Below, in pieces: positions 1-9,475 of a DNA stretch of 64,000 nt. The number at the start of each line of letters is the position of its first letter. The stretch's first letter is position 1. The notes under the pieces are model-generated. The model saw only the letters and a list, made by a program, of their open reading frames with translations, did no database searches and had not been told where the DNA came from. A program made the translations under genes and the position numbers. This stretch comes from Thermodesulforhabdaceae bacterium (GTDB taxonomy: Bacteria > Desulfobacterota > Syntrophobacteria > Syntrophobacterales > Thermodesulforhabdaceae): the NCBI GenBank assembly GCA_037482015.1, contig JBBFKT010000001.1, positions 716,584 through 780,583 on the forward strand, written 5' to 3'.

Positions 1-1133
1 CTGGAGCTCTCTACCCCGCAGAACTTTACATAGCTGTTTGCGGTGCTCCTGAACTTCGCTCAGGTATTTATAACTACAACGCTGGACGCCACAGCCTTAC
101 AGAACTTGCCAGATTAGATGAATCCCGTAATCCTTCGCCAGCGCTTCAGGCTTTTGTAACAGGAATTTTTTATCGCTCCTCCTGTAAATACCGCGAACGT
201 GCTTTCCGCTACGTTCTGCTCGATTGCGGACATCTTCTTGAACAGGTCTTCCTTGCCGGACAGGCTGTAGGATTTCATCCCGTATTCAGGACATCTTCCA
301 GGCCGCCGCTTCAGAGTGCCTCATCCTGGGAAGATCTACTGGCTGTCGATCCTCAACATGAAATAGTTCTGGGAACAGTAGTGTTTGAAAACTCTCCTGA
401 CTACTCGAATATGGAATACAGTGCTGATCCGGAATATCTTAAATCCTTCAGCAAAGTGGCAAAACGAGCCCCTGTTCCGCCATCCATCCTTGAAGTTTCT
501 AAAGCCACATCTAGAGATATAGTTTCTATAGGCGCTGAACTTCAGTCTGCCATCGATCAGAAAGTTAAAGGCGAAATAGCTCCCGACTATATCCCTTTGA
601 ATGTGCCTTTTGCCAGTGCAACCTTATCTAGACGCTCGCGAAGGAACTATCTTATACGTTCTATTCAATCTAATGCGGTTGTGAGCTTTGCTAGAACTCT
701 CGAGGATTTTCTCTTTATTGATGATTTCAAAATACTGTTCGTTATGGAGAGGTGTGAAGAGTCGTTCCCCAATGGTATTTACGAACTCGTTGCGGGGAAC
801 AACGGGGCGAGGCTTTCTTTGCTAAAGCAAGGAACTTTCCTTCGTTCTATTGCTCATGCATCTCTGGATCAAACGTGGCTTGGAGACGCTGTAATTCATG
901 TTATCATGGTTGCTCGCATAGCCGAGGCGGAAAAGCGAAGCGGCCCTGGAGCTTACAGAAACCTACTCATTCACACAGGACGGGCAGGTCAACGGATCTA
1001 TCTTGTGTCTGAAGCTCTTGGGCTTGGATGCTGTGGGGTGGGAGCATTTTACGATGTGGAAGTAAGAAACGTTTTGGGCTTGCCTGATGATTGGGATGTT
1101 CTGTATTTACTTGGAATAGGATTGGTTAAGTAA
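1..1133 (+). CDS. Tandem SagB-type FMN oxidoreductase, 5' truncated
   Basis: The frame is open from base 3, so the gene enters from outside the window; 376 residues are visible. The first ~120 residues are the end of one SagB/ThcOx nitroreductase-like domain (GALYPAELYIAV, then GIYNYNAGRHSL). From about base 630 a second, shorter domain follows, with RRSRRNYL at its start and the FMN-region motif GPGAYRNLLIHTGRAGQR plus ALGLGCCGVGAFYD near the end. SagB proteins are flavin dehydrogenases, some oxidising azolines in modified peptides; many are orphan enzymes. The second half lacks the usual central R-x-x-PSaGA segment and may be a structural partner. No cyclodehydratase or precursor is visible, so the substrate is unknown. 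The family call is firm, the function is not. Confidence 0.85.
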   Translation, partial: GALYPAELYIAVCGAPELRSGIYNYNAGRHSLTELARLDESRNPSPALQAFVTGIFYRSSCKYRERAFRYVLLDCGHLLEQVFLAGQAVGFHPVFRTSSRPPLQSASSWEDLLAVDPQHEIVLGTVVFENSPDYSNMEYSADPEYLKSFSKVAKRAPVPPSILEVSKATSRDIVSIGAELQSAIDQKVKGEIAPDYIPLNVPFASATLSRRSRRNYLIRSIQSNAVVSFARTLEDFLFIDDFKILFVMERCEESFPNGIYELVAGNNGARLSLLKQGTFLRSIAHASLDQTWLGDAVIHVIMVARIAEAEKRSGPGAYRNLLIHTGRAGQRIYLVSEALGLGCCGVGAFYDVEVRNVLGLPDDWDVLYLLGIGLVK

Positions 1134-2525
<1,392 letters not shown>

Positions 2526-2537
2526 AGGAGTAACATA

Positions 2538-3674
2538 GTGCGCATTGTGGTTAACAGCCTTCCGGCGAAGGGACTTCTTACAGGCATCGGTCGGTATGTT
2601 CAATCTCTCTATGCATCTATTATGGAATTCGGATGCTGCGATCTCACATTCTTCGATGGTATGCAAGTCGAAGAAACCATCCCACGTTCCGCTAATCCAG
2701 AAAAATTTGTTTCAAGAATAGATACGCTGGGAAAATTCCCTTGGTGGGTAGTAACATGGCTTAGAGTGGCTTACTGGCTTGTGTTTGAAAAACGGCTCGA
2801 GAGAATTGTAAAGAATGTAAAGGCTTTAATCTATCATGAACCAGGGTTTTTCCCAGCGAAAATCTCAGCTTGCCCCCAGGTTTTTACTCTTTACGACCTT
2901 TCACTTCTTAAAATGCCTCACATGCATCCAAAGGATAGAGTTGCTTTTTTCAGGTTTTTCTTCCTGAAGAGGCTTACTTGGGCGGATCACATTCTTACTA
3001 TTTCCGAGTTTATGAAAGATGAGATTCTTCACTATCTCCCTGTTGCTCCCGAAAAGGTAACAGCTGTTCATCTTGCTCCGTCAAAGGCATTCCATCCTCG
3101 TCCTTACCATGTTGTAAAAGAAACGATGGATCGATACGGTTTAAAACCGCCTTTTATTCTCGCCGTGGGAAGTATTGATCCGAGAAAGAACCTTAAGCTT
3201 CTCTTGAGAGCTCTATTCCTTGCGGATCGAAAAGATCTTACGCTGGCGATCGTGGGCTGGAAAGGATGGGGATATGGTGAACTGGAAGATGAAATAAGGC
3301 GGTTAGAAAATAAAACTAGGGTAAGATTACTTGGATATATTCCGGATGAAGATCTAGCAGCACTTTACGGCGGTGCCAGTATGATGGTCTATCCAAGCCT
3401 TTACGAAGGTTTTGGACTTCCGATACTGGAAGCTATGGCCTGCGGATGCCCGGTAATTTGTGCAAAAACATCAAGTCTCCCCGAAGTTGCTGGGGACGCC
3501 GCAGTGTTTGTAAGTCCCCATAATCCGGGAGAGCTTGCAGGTTCCATTCTTGCTCTTCTGGATGACCCTTCTATGCGCCAGAGCTTCGTTGAACGTGGGT
3601 TTTGCCGGGCAGCGCAATTTTCGTGGGAAAAAACCGCCTTTGAGACTCTAAAGGTTTTTCAATCGCTTCTGTAA
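2538..3674 (+). CDS. Glycosyltransferase family 4
   Basis: A 378-residue GT-B glycosyltransferase. The C-terminal half carries the family signature: FILAVGSIDPRKNLKLLLRA, then VRLLGYIPDEDLAALY, and the donor-binding EGFGLPILEAMACGCPVI with the ExxxxxxxE spacing. It probably transfers a sugar from a nucleotide-sugar donor, perhaps a mannose or deoxysugar derivative supplied by Gmd just upstream; that link is inferred from adjacency. The start is GTG at 2538, preceded by AAAGGAG. No membrane segment is evident, so it is likely cytoplasmic or peripheral to the membrane. Confidence 0.88.
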   Translation: MRIVVNSLPAKGLLTGIGRYVQSLYASIMEFGCCDLTFFDGMQVEETIPRSANPEKFVSRIDTLGKFPWWVVTWLRVAYWLVFEKRLERIVKNVKALIYHEPGFFPAKISACPQVFTLYDLSLLKMPHMHPKDRVAFFRFFFLKRLTWADHILTISEFMKDEILHYLPVAPEKVTAVHLAPSKAFHPRPYHVVKETMDRYGLKPPFILAVGSIDPRKNLKLLLRALFLADRKDLTLAIVGWKGWGYGELEDEIRRLENKTRVRLLGYIPDEDLAALYGGASMMVYPSLYEGFGLPILEAMACGCPVICAKTSSLPEVAGDAAVFVSPHNPGELAGSILALLDDPSMRQSFVERGFCRAAQFSWEKTAFETLKVFQSLL

Positions 3675-3683
3675 GCGTCACTT

Positions 3684-3703
3684 TTGTCGAACCGGTTCGA
3701 CAA
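3684..3703. promoter_or_regulatory. Perfect 20-base palindrome, probable upstream activator site
   Basis: TTGTCGAACCGGTTCGACAA is exactly self-complementary, and a further TTGTCGATC half site follows at 3706. It ends about 85 bases before the -24 element of the sigma-54 promoter at 3789, the usual distance for an enhancer site of an NtrC-type activator. The activator encoded in the same operon (5866-7299) is the obvious candidate. No T-run follows, so a terminator is less likely. Confidence 0.6.
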
Positions 3704-3788
3704 TCTTGTCGATCTTAAAAGGTATAAACTGCTTCGATCCCACGCCTATTTGGGCTAATCTCCCCACCAGACCTTTACTGTTCTAGGA

Positions 3789-3804
3789 TGGCACGTTTAG
3801 TGCT
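3789..3804 (+). promoter_or_regulatory. Sigma-54 (-24/-12) promoter
   Basis: TGGCACGTTTAGTGCT matches the RpoN consensus TGGCACG-N4-TTGCW with exact GG-N10-GC spacing; only the first T of TTGC is replaced by G. Transcription would start near 3816, giving a leader of about 70 bases to the secreted-protein gene at 3886. Confidence 0.75.
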
Positions 3805-3885
3805 TTAAATTAATAACGAAAGCTCACCTTGTGCGCACCTGGGAGCAAGGATGGTAAACTCTAATGTTAAGGGAGGTTATTTGAA

Positions 3886-4107
3886 ATGAAAAAGTTAGTT
3901 TCATTTGTTATGGTTCTTGCCATGCTTTTGGTTGTGGCTTCAGCATCCTATGCCGGGCGTGGTAGAGGAGCAATGGATGGTACAGGACCTCTATCCATCA
4001 CGTCAGGATGTCAGGGTCCACCTAACGCAACCATGCAGCCTGGCACTGGTCAACAGATGCAAATGCGCCGAGGACCTTACCAGGGATATGGTCCCAGGTC
4101 GAGGTAA
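3886..4107 (+). CDS. Small secreted Gly/Met/Gln-rich protein
   Basis: A 73-residue protein with a clear signal peptide (MKKLVSFVMVLAMLLVVASA, cleavage probably after SYA). The mature part of about 49 residues is rich in Gly, Arg, Met and Gln, with a single Cys in SGCQG and a stretch GRGRGAMDGTGP that faintly recalls DUF5320-type glycine-rich proteins. It follows a sigma-54 promoter and the ribosome binding site GGGAGG. By position it resembles ZraP, the small periplasmic metal-binding protein controlled by the ZraSR two-component system, but no sequence similarity to ZraP is claimed. Function unknown. Confidence 0.7.
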   Translation: MKKLVSFVMVLAMLLVVASASYAGRGRGAMDGTGPLSITSGCQGPPNATMQPGTGQQMQMRRGPYQGYGPRSR

Positions 4108-4137
4108 AAAATGAGTAAAAAACGAAAGGGGATAGTC

Positions 4138-4551
4138 ATGAGACGAAAATTTGTGCTGGCTCTAATATTGGGGCTGGTTATGGCAGCCATAAGCGTAACA
4201 GGTTACGCTCAGCCGCCTCAGCAATCCACAACGGGGATATGCCCCTGCGTGGCTTCTATGTCACCAATCAGTGTAAGTGGTAAAATTGAGTCTCTTACTT
4301 TCCCTATGGCTGTTCTTAAAACTCCTAAAGGTGAGACTTATACTCTAAGACTTGGTCCATGGTGGTTCTGGCAGGATAAGGGTTACAAGCTGAACGTTGG
4401 TGACAACGTGGAAGTGGAAGGATTTCAATCCTCTGGACTGATTGTCCCGTCGGTTATTCGAGCACCGAGTGGAGATATCAAGCTGAGAGACAGCAATGGT
4501 TATCCATTGTGGGGTGGTGGAGGTCCAAGAGGTGGACGTGGACGATGGTAA
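4138..4551 (+). CDS. Secreted protein with OB-like beta domain
   Basis: The start at 4138 is preferred over an in-frame ATG at 4111. AAAGGGGA lies at the right distance, and the protein then begins with a standard signal peptide (MRRKFVLALILGLVMAAISV, ending near GYAQ). The mature part has a small beta-rich region, SVSGKIESLTFPMAVLKTPK and YKLNVGDNVEVEGF, like periplasmic OB-fold/DUF5666-type domains. It ends in a Gly/Arg tail (GGGGPRGGRGRW). A CPC motif near the mature N-terminus could bind metal or heme-type ligands. It shares the operon with the preceding small secreted protein; both may report on, or buffer, the signal read by the kinase encoded next. The family is not recognised. Confidence 0.7.
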   Translation: MRRKFVLALILGLVMAAISVTGYAQPPQQSTTGICPCVASMSPISVSGKIESLTFPMAVLKTPKGETYTLRLGPWWFWQDKGYKLNVGDNVEVEGFQSSGLIVPSVIRAPSGDIKLRDSNGYPLWGGGGPRGGRGRW

Positions 4552-4589
4552 AGATTGATTAATACCTGGATCTGGAGGGAGTAACCACG

Positions 4590-5906
4590 ATGTTTGATAC
4601 GGGTTCTTCTAAAAAACAGAAGAACCCGTTTTTTCTGCTTTTTATCGCAGGAGTAGCACTGATCTGCTCTTTTTTGATGTTGGAAGTTGTAGTGTTTTAT
4701 CGCTCTATGGACTTTCACCGGCGATTGGATGCAGAAGGAAATCTTCGATTTGTTGTATCAAGAATAAAAGGACACCTTGAAATATCAAGGTTCGCTCTTG
4801 ATCTACCTCCGTATCTAAAGTCTCTCGAATGGTTAAACGACGAACTCCGGGAACATCCAGCTCTTTACGGGGTGTTAATCCGCGAAGAAAATAAAAAACC
4901 TGTTATAGTAAATACTTTCCCGCCGGAGTTTATTTTCAGAGAAGAAGACGCTGGTTCATGTTCTGACGGGACTATTCGAGATGCAATATATTTCCTGTGC
5001 CGAACAATAGAAGTTTTTCCAGGAGAAACCCTTTTTATTGTCGTCGCTGTTGATACGACTCAACAGCTTAAAGCCTTTTATCGTCTGATCTTCCTGAGTT
5101 GTGCTGCAGGGGGATCCATTATCGTTTTATTTTTCTTTGTATGGCTTCATCTTAAACGCCTGGTAGAAAAGGAAGAAAAATTAAAACAACGGCTTAATGC
5201 TTCTGAAAAACTTGCTGTCACTGGAAAGCTCGCCGCCATGATAGCCCACGAAATTCGTAATCCCTTGAATACCATTTCTATGGCGGTTCAATACATGCGA
5301 GAAACTGGGGAAGTATCTCAAGATATGATGGAAATATTAAATGCCGAGACTAATAAGCTGAAGGAGCTTTCCGGCGAATTGTTCGGGATACACAGGGATT
5401 TTTCTTCTGGGCTTGAAGAATTTTCCGTGGCAGAGATTATAATGGAACTGGAAAACAAATTTAGTCCGAGAGCGTCTAGCCAGGGTATAGCCTTTTTTTC
5501 TGACTGTTCCTGCGAAAGCGCTCGTATTAAAGGCAACAAAAAGTGGTTTTTGCGAGCTCTGGAAAATATGCTGAGAAACGCTTTTGAAGCTGTTACACCC
5601 GGAGAAGGCAAGGTCGTGCTCCGCGTAAAATCGGAGGGCATTAATATTGTTTTTTCTGTGGAAGACAACGGTTGCGGCATTACAGATAGCGATAGGCTGA
5701 TGATTTTCGAGCCTTTTTACACTACCAAAAATCAGGGATTCGGTTTGGGACTCTACATTGTTCAAAAGGTAGCGGAAACTCATGGAGGATCTGTTAAAGT
5801 CGAGTCTTCAAAAGATAGGGGAACCATCTTTATCATGACGATACCCCTGGGAGGAGTTGAATTTGGTGGCAAAAAAGAAAGCAAGAATTCTCATTGTGGA
5901 AGATGA
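4590..5906 (+). CDS. Membrane sensor histidine kinase (NtrB/ZraS-like)
   Basis: A 438-residue kinase. TM1 is at about residues 14-36 and TM2 at about 166-187, with a periplasmic sensing region between them. HisKA has its phosphorylated His at about residue 220 (MIAHEIRNPLN). The HATPase_c N, G1 and G2 boxes are MLRNAFEAV, VEDNGCGI and GFGLGLYIV. It lacks PAS and HAMP signatures. GGAGGGA at 4574-4580 fixes the start at 4590. Its cognate regulator overlaps the 3' end by about 40 bases. An intrinsic-terminator-like hairpin is formed by codons 5-16, so expression relative to the two upstream genes is probably reduced unless this start is being translated. Confidence 0.9.
   Translation: MFDTGSSKKQKNPFFLLFIAGVALICSFLMLEVVVFYRSMDFHRRLDAEGNLRFVVSRIKGHLEISRFALDLPPYLKSLEWLNDELREHPALYGVLIREENKKPVIVNTFPPEFIFREEDAGSCSDGTIRDAIYFLCRTIEVFPGETLFIVVAVDTTQQLKAFYRLIFLSCAAGGSIIVLFFFVWLHLKRLVEKEEKLKQRLNASEKLAVTGKLAAMIAHEIRNPLNTISMAVQYMRETGEVSQDMMEILNAETNKLKELSGELFGIHRDFSSGLEEFSVAEIIMELENKFSPRASSQGIAFFSDCSCESARIKGNKKWFLRALENMLRNAFEAVTPGEGKVVLRVKSEGINIVFSVEDNGCGITDSDRLMIFEPFYTTKNQGFGLGLYIVQKVAETHGGSVKVESSKDRGTIFIMTIPLGGVEFGGKKESKNSHCGR
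4601..4637 (+). terminator. Intrinsic terminator-like hairpin inside the kinase gene
   Basis: GGGTTCTTCT (4601-4610) pairs perfectly with AGAAGAACCC (4618-4627) across a 7-base loop, and GTTTTTTCTG follows. This is a textbook rho-independent terminator, but it lies inside codons 5-16 of the histidine kinase. It would let the secreted-protein genes be made in excess and leave kinase and regulator to read-through, with translating ribosomes possibly opening the hairpin. Confidence 0.65.
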
Positions 5907-7299
5907 TAAAAGTCAGGCCAGGATTCTGGAAAAATATCTCGCTTATCACGGCTACGATGTTGCCCATGTGTTGGGAGCAGAAGATGCGGAAAAGGAGCTG
6001 AAATCAACTCACTACGATGTGGTGCTTCTGGATTGGCATCTTCCTGGTAAAGATGGCGTGAGCTTTCTTTCCGAGGTGAAGACTCACTTTCCCTTTACGC
6101 AGTTTATTGTGATCACGGCTTTTGGGACTATAGGTCGAGCCGTAGAAGCCATGAAAGCTGGAGCGTATCAATACTGCACCAAGCCGGTTAATCTGGAAGA
6201 GCTTCTAGTGATAATAGAAAAGGCTCTTAAAGAGGCCAATCTGGAGCGAGAAGTAGAGGTATTAAAGAGCACTCTCAGACAATACGCTTCCCCTGAATAT
6301 ATGGATGTCATTGCAGAAAGTCCGGCAATGAAAGAAGTTCTTCGACTTGTTAAGAAAGTTGCTGAAACGGATGTCACTGTTCTTATCCTGGGGGAATCGG
6401 GCACAGGTAAAGAACTTGTGGCTGATTTGATTCATAAACTGAGCGCAAGAAAAGAAAAGGTTTTTCTGAAAATTAATTGTGCTGCCATACCGGAAGGGCT
6501 ACTTGAAAGCGAACTTTTTGGACACGAAAAAGGAGCTTTTACAGGTGCTGATCGGTTAAAACTGGGCGTCTTTGAAATGGCTCATGGAGGTTCTCTATTT
6601 CTCGATGAAATCGGCGATCTGGCTTTGCCCCTTCAATCGAAACTACTTAGGGTCCTTCAAGATGGGGCATTCCTGAGGCTCGGTAGCACCAGAGAGATAA
6701 AGGTAGATGTGCGAGTTATAGCCGCAACAAATCGAGATCTTGAGAAAATGGTTCAGGAGGGAAAGTTTCGGGAAGACCTTTACTGGCGACTTAACGCTTT
6801 TCCTGTAAAACTTCCACCTCTCAGGGAGCGTCGGGAGGACATATTGTCCTTAGCCAATCACTTCATTAAAAAGTATGCTCGTAAGTTTAGAAAAGACATT
6901 AAGGGGATTTCCAGAGATGGTGCTGAAAAGCTTCTGCGTTACAACTTTCCGGGAAATATCCGGGAACTTGAACACATAATAGAACGAGCCGTCATTCTCA
7001 CAGATCAGGAATGGCTTACCGCAGAAGATATGCAGATCTGGAGTGCGACAATCTCAGATAAAAGGAGCGTTGAATGTCCTTTAGGAGAAGGCATTTCTGG
7101 ACTGTGTCCTTTATGGAACCTTCCTCTTACTGATGCTGTTCAAATGCTTGAAGATCGCCGTATCCAGGATGCGTTGAAGAAAAGCGGGGGAATTAAGACT
7201 CGCGCTGCCGAACTCCTGGGTATTTCAGAAAGAGTTCTTCGATATAAAATTGAGAAAAAGATGGACTCAACAGAAGATGATGAGAAAGGAAAGAATTGA
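5866..7299 (+). CDS. NtrC-family sigma-54 response regulator
   Basis: A 477-residue activator. The receiver domain has phospho-Asp at residue 56 (VVLLDWHLPGKDG) and the conserved Lys in CTKPVN. The AAA+ domain has Walker A GESGTGKE (176-183), the sigma-54-contacting GAFTGA loop (223-228) and ATNRDLE. The C-terminal Fis-type helix-turn-helix includes AAELLGISERVLRYKI. The GTG at 5866 is preferred over TTG at 5857 because GGAGGAG ends at 5856, too close to the earlier codon. It probably activates the sigma-54 promoter at 3789 of its own operon through the palindrome at 3684, an autoregulated loop like ZraSR; this is inferred from sequence and layout. Confidence 0.93.
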   Translation: MAKKKARILIVEDDKSQARILEKYLAYHGYDVAHVLGAEDAEKELKSTHYDVVLLDWHLPGKDGVSFLSEVKTHFPFTQFIVITAFGTIGRAVEAMKAGAYQYCTKPVNLEELLVIIEKALKEANLEREVEVLKSTLRQYASPEYMDVIAESPAMKEVLRLVKKVAETDVTVLILGESGTGKELVADLIHKLSARKEKVFLKINCAAIPEGLLESELFGHEKGAFTGADRLKLGVFEMAHGGSLFLDEIGDLALPLQSKLLRVLQDGAFLRLGSTREIKVDVRVIAATNRDLEKMVQEGKFREDLYWRLNAFPVKLPPLRERREDILSLANHFIKKYARKFRKDIKGISRDGAEKLLRYNFPGNIRELEHIIERAVILTDQEWLTAEDMQIWSATISDKRSVECPLGEGISGLCPLWNLPLTDAVQMLEDRRIQDALKKSGGIKTRAAELLGISERVLRYKIEKKMDSTEDDEKGKN

Positions 7300-7354
7300 G
7301 TCTTCATAATTTGTGTCCATTCTAGAGTAATTTTCTAAAATTCTCACGCTTTCA

Positions 7355-7381
7355 TTGACAGCTAGCCTGAATTTTTAGATA
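7355..7381 (+). promoter_or_regulatory. Possible sigma-70 promoter for the sulfur-transfer operon
   Basis: TTGACA (7355-7360) is followed after 15 bases by TAGATA (7376-7381). The -35 is perfect but the spacer is short. It lies about 100 bases before the DUF39 gene in an otherwise gene-free gap. Confidence 0.35.
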
Positions 7382-7478
7382 GAGAGGAGGGATTTTTCTC
7401 GGCCAGGTTTTTATAGCTTTTGTTCTTTAAGGGGTATAGTAGGGGGGTTGAAATTTTTTATTTAAGGAGGGTATGCCA

Positions 7479-8651
7479 ATGGCCGCACGGAAGACATATG
7501 AAGAGATAAACGAAAAAATCAAAAAAGGAACGGTTGTCGTCGTTACCGCAGACGAAATGACGAAGATCGTGAGAGAAAAAGGTGAATCCGAAGCTTTTCG
7601 CATGGTGGATGTGGTAACGACGGGAACCTTTGGAATAATGTGTTCTTCCGGTGCGTTTATAAACTTTGGGCATACCAAGCCCCCAATTAAAGCTCACAGA
7701 GTTTGGCTTAACGATGTCCCGGCTTATGCTGGACTTGCCGCCGTTGATATTTACATTGGAGCTACCGAACCTGCTACGAATGATCCTCTTAACAAGATAC
7801 ACCCCGGGCTTTTTGAATATGGTGGAGGGCATGTAATACATGATCTTGTAAGTGGCAAACCGGTAAGACTTAGAGCTGAAGCCTACGGCACGGATTGCTA
7901 TCCAAATAAGTTCGTGGAAAAGACCGTCTATCTTAAAGATCTACCTAACGCAATACTTTGCAATCCGAGAAATGCTTATCAGAACTATAACTGTGCTGTA
8001 AATCTATCATCGAAGACGCTCTATACCTATATGGGGGTTTTGAAACCGAAGCTGGGTAATGCGAACTATTCCACGTCGGGAGCTTTGAGCCCCCTTCTTA
8101 ACGATCCATATTACAGAACAATAGGGGTTGGCACGAGAATTTTCCTCGGTGGCACTCAGGGATATGTTGTATGGCACGGAACTCAGCACAATCCCAGCAT
8201 ACCAAGAACTGAGCGAGGTATTCCTAAAGCCCCTGCAGGAACGATCATGGTTATTGGGGATCTTAAGAAGATGAACCCTCGCTGGATTGTGGGAATAAGC
8301 ATGCTTGGATATGGATGTTCAATAGCTGTAGGTATCGGGCTTGCAATTCCTGTTCTTGATGAAGAGATGGCTTATTACACTGGTGTTGGCGACGAGGACA
8401 TCCTGGTACCGGTTCGCGATTACAGTTTCACGGAAACTGAACCTCTTGCGGAGGTGTCCTATGCGGAACTCAAGCGTGGTGTTATTAAAATTCGTGGTAA
8501 GGATGTTCCTACTGTTCCACTGTCTAGCTACGTTAGAGCGCTTGAGATTGCCGAAATACTGAAAAAATGGATCAAAGAAGGTCAGTTTTTCCTGGCTCAG
8601 CCGCAGGAACTTCTTCCAGGAGCACCGGCTTTTCCCGGTATGGCGCCATGA
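7479..8651 (+). CDS. DUF39 homocysteine biosynthesis protein (aspartate semialdehyde sulfurtransferase)
   Basis: COG1900/DUF39 family, related to methanogen MA1821. Family members convert L-aspartate semialdehyde plus sulfide-derived sulfur into homocysteine, bypassing acylated homoserine. Two family cysteines are present, C55 in FGIMCSSGAFINFGH and C140 in EAYGTDCYPNK, corresponding by context to those implicated in sulfur relay. The 390-residue protein has no CBS domain, and no ferredoxin/NIL partner is adjacent. The second of two close ATGs (7479) is preferred because AAGGAGG ends at 7470. An ATGA overlap couples it to a LarE-like gene and then to a ThiI-like gene, which suggests a local sulfur-handling operon. 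Confidence 0.88.
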   Translation: MAARKTYEEINEKIKKGTVVVVTADEMTKIVREKGESEAFRMVDVVTTGTFGIMCSSGAFINFGHTKPPIKAHRVWLNDVPAYAGLAAVDIYIGATEPATNDPLNKIHPGLFEYGGGHVIHDLVSGKPVRLRAEAYGTDCYPNKFVEKTVYLKDLPNAILCNPRNAYQNYNCAVNLSSKTLYTYMGVLKPKLGNANYSTSGALSPLLNDPYYRTIGVGTRIFLGGTQGYVVWHGTQHNPSIPRTERGIPKAPAGTIMVIGDLKKMNPRWIVGISMLGYGCSIAVGIGLAIPVLDEEMAYYTGVGDEDILVPVRDYSFTETEPLAEVSYAELKRGVIKIRGKDVPTVPLSSYVRALEIAEILKKWIKEGQFFLAQPQELLPGAPAFPGMAP

Positions 8652-9475
8652 CGGATTTTACCCTGGAAAATCGTCTTGCTGAATATTTATCTCGTTTTTC
8701 CATGCCGGCGATAGCTTTTTCCGGTGGCATGGATAGCGGGTTTCTGGTGTGGTTTGTTCGCAACAAGTTGAAGAAAAGGGCAGTTGTTATTTGCGCAAAA
8801 CACGTCCTTATCCCTTCCGGTGAAGAAGTTCATCGTTCTAGAATGCTGGAAATATATGGATGGACTGATGCGGAATTCTTATCTGTAGATCTTTTGAGCC
8901 TGACTCAGGTGATGGAGAATCGTCCTGATAGGTGCTATGCCTGCAAGAAGTTGTTGATGGGAACTTTGCTTGACGTGGCTAGAGCAAGGGGATGTGACGG
9001 GCTTCTTGATGGAACAACAGCAGATGAAAAGCTGGGATACAGACCCGGGGTGCAAGCTTTAAAAGAACTGGGAATTAGAAGTCCCTTTGCTGAAATTGGT
9101 TTGACAAAAGATAATGTGAGAGAATTTGCTCGAGCCTACGAGCTTGTGTTTGCTGATAAACCTCCAGAAAGCTGTCTTGCGACACGATTTCCTTATAACT
9201 ACAGGCTCGAGCTTTCTTTCCTGCGGACTGTTGACGCTATTGAAGATAAGCTAAAGTCGATAATAAAAGGGCCGGTCAGAGCACGCATCCATCCAGATGC
9301 CAGACTTGTAAGAATTGAAGCAGACCTTTTTAATCCTCAGGCGGAATTGTCACATAGCCTTTGGCAGGAAGTTTCCGAAATAGCCAGGAGGGCCGGTTTT
9401 AGATGGGTCACGGTTGATGTGAACGGATTTAGAAGCGGTTCGTGGGACGAGGAACTGGATGTCTCAAGGGATTAA
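8648..9475 (+). CDS. LarE-like ATP-dependent sulfur transferase
   Basis: A 275-residue PP-loop ATPase with SGGMDS at residues 25-30 and the LarE signature PPESCLATRFPY. Its Cys is residue 176, the same number as the sacrificial Cys of Lactobacillus plantarum LarE. LarE adenylates pyridinium dicarboxylate mononucleotide and donates sulfur to make the nickel-pincer cofactor of lactate racemase. No LarA, LarB or LarC is in the window, so here it may serve another acceptor. A CYACK pair at C96/C99 could form a second thiol or cluster site. The ATG at 8648 overlaps the DUF39 stop as ATGA, which decides the start against an upstream in-frame ATG. Confidence 0.88.
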   Translation: MTDFTLENRLAEYLSRFSMPAIAFSGGMDSGFLVWFVRNKLKKRAVVICAKHVLIPSGEEVHRSRMLEIYGWTDAEFLSVDLLSLTQVMENRPDRCYACKKLLMGTLLDVARARGCDGLLDGTTADEKLGYRPGVQALKELGIRSPFAEIGLTKDNVREFARAYELVFADKPPESCLATRFPYNYRLELSFLRTVDAIEDKLKSIIKGPVRARIHPDARLVRIEADLFNPQAELSHSLWQEVSEIARRAGFRWVTVDVNGFRSGSWDEELDVSRD

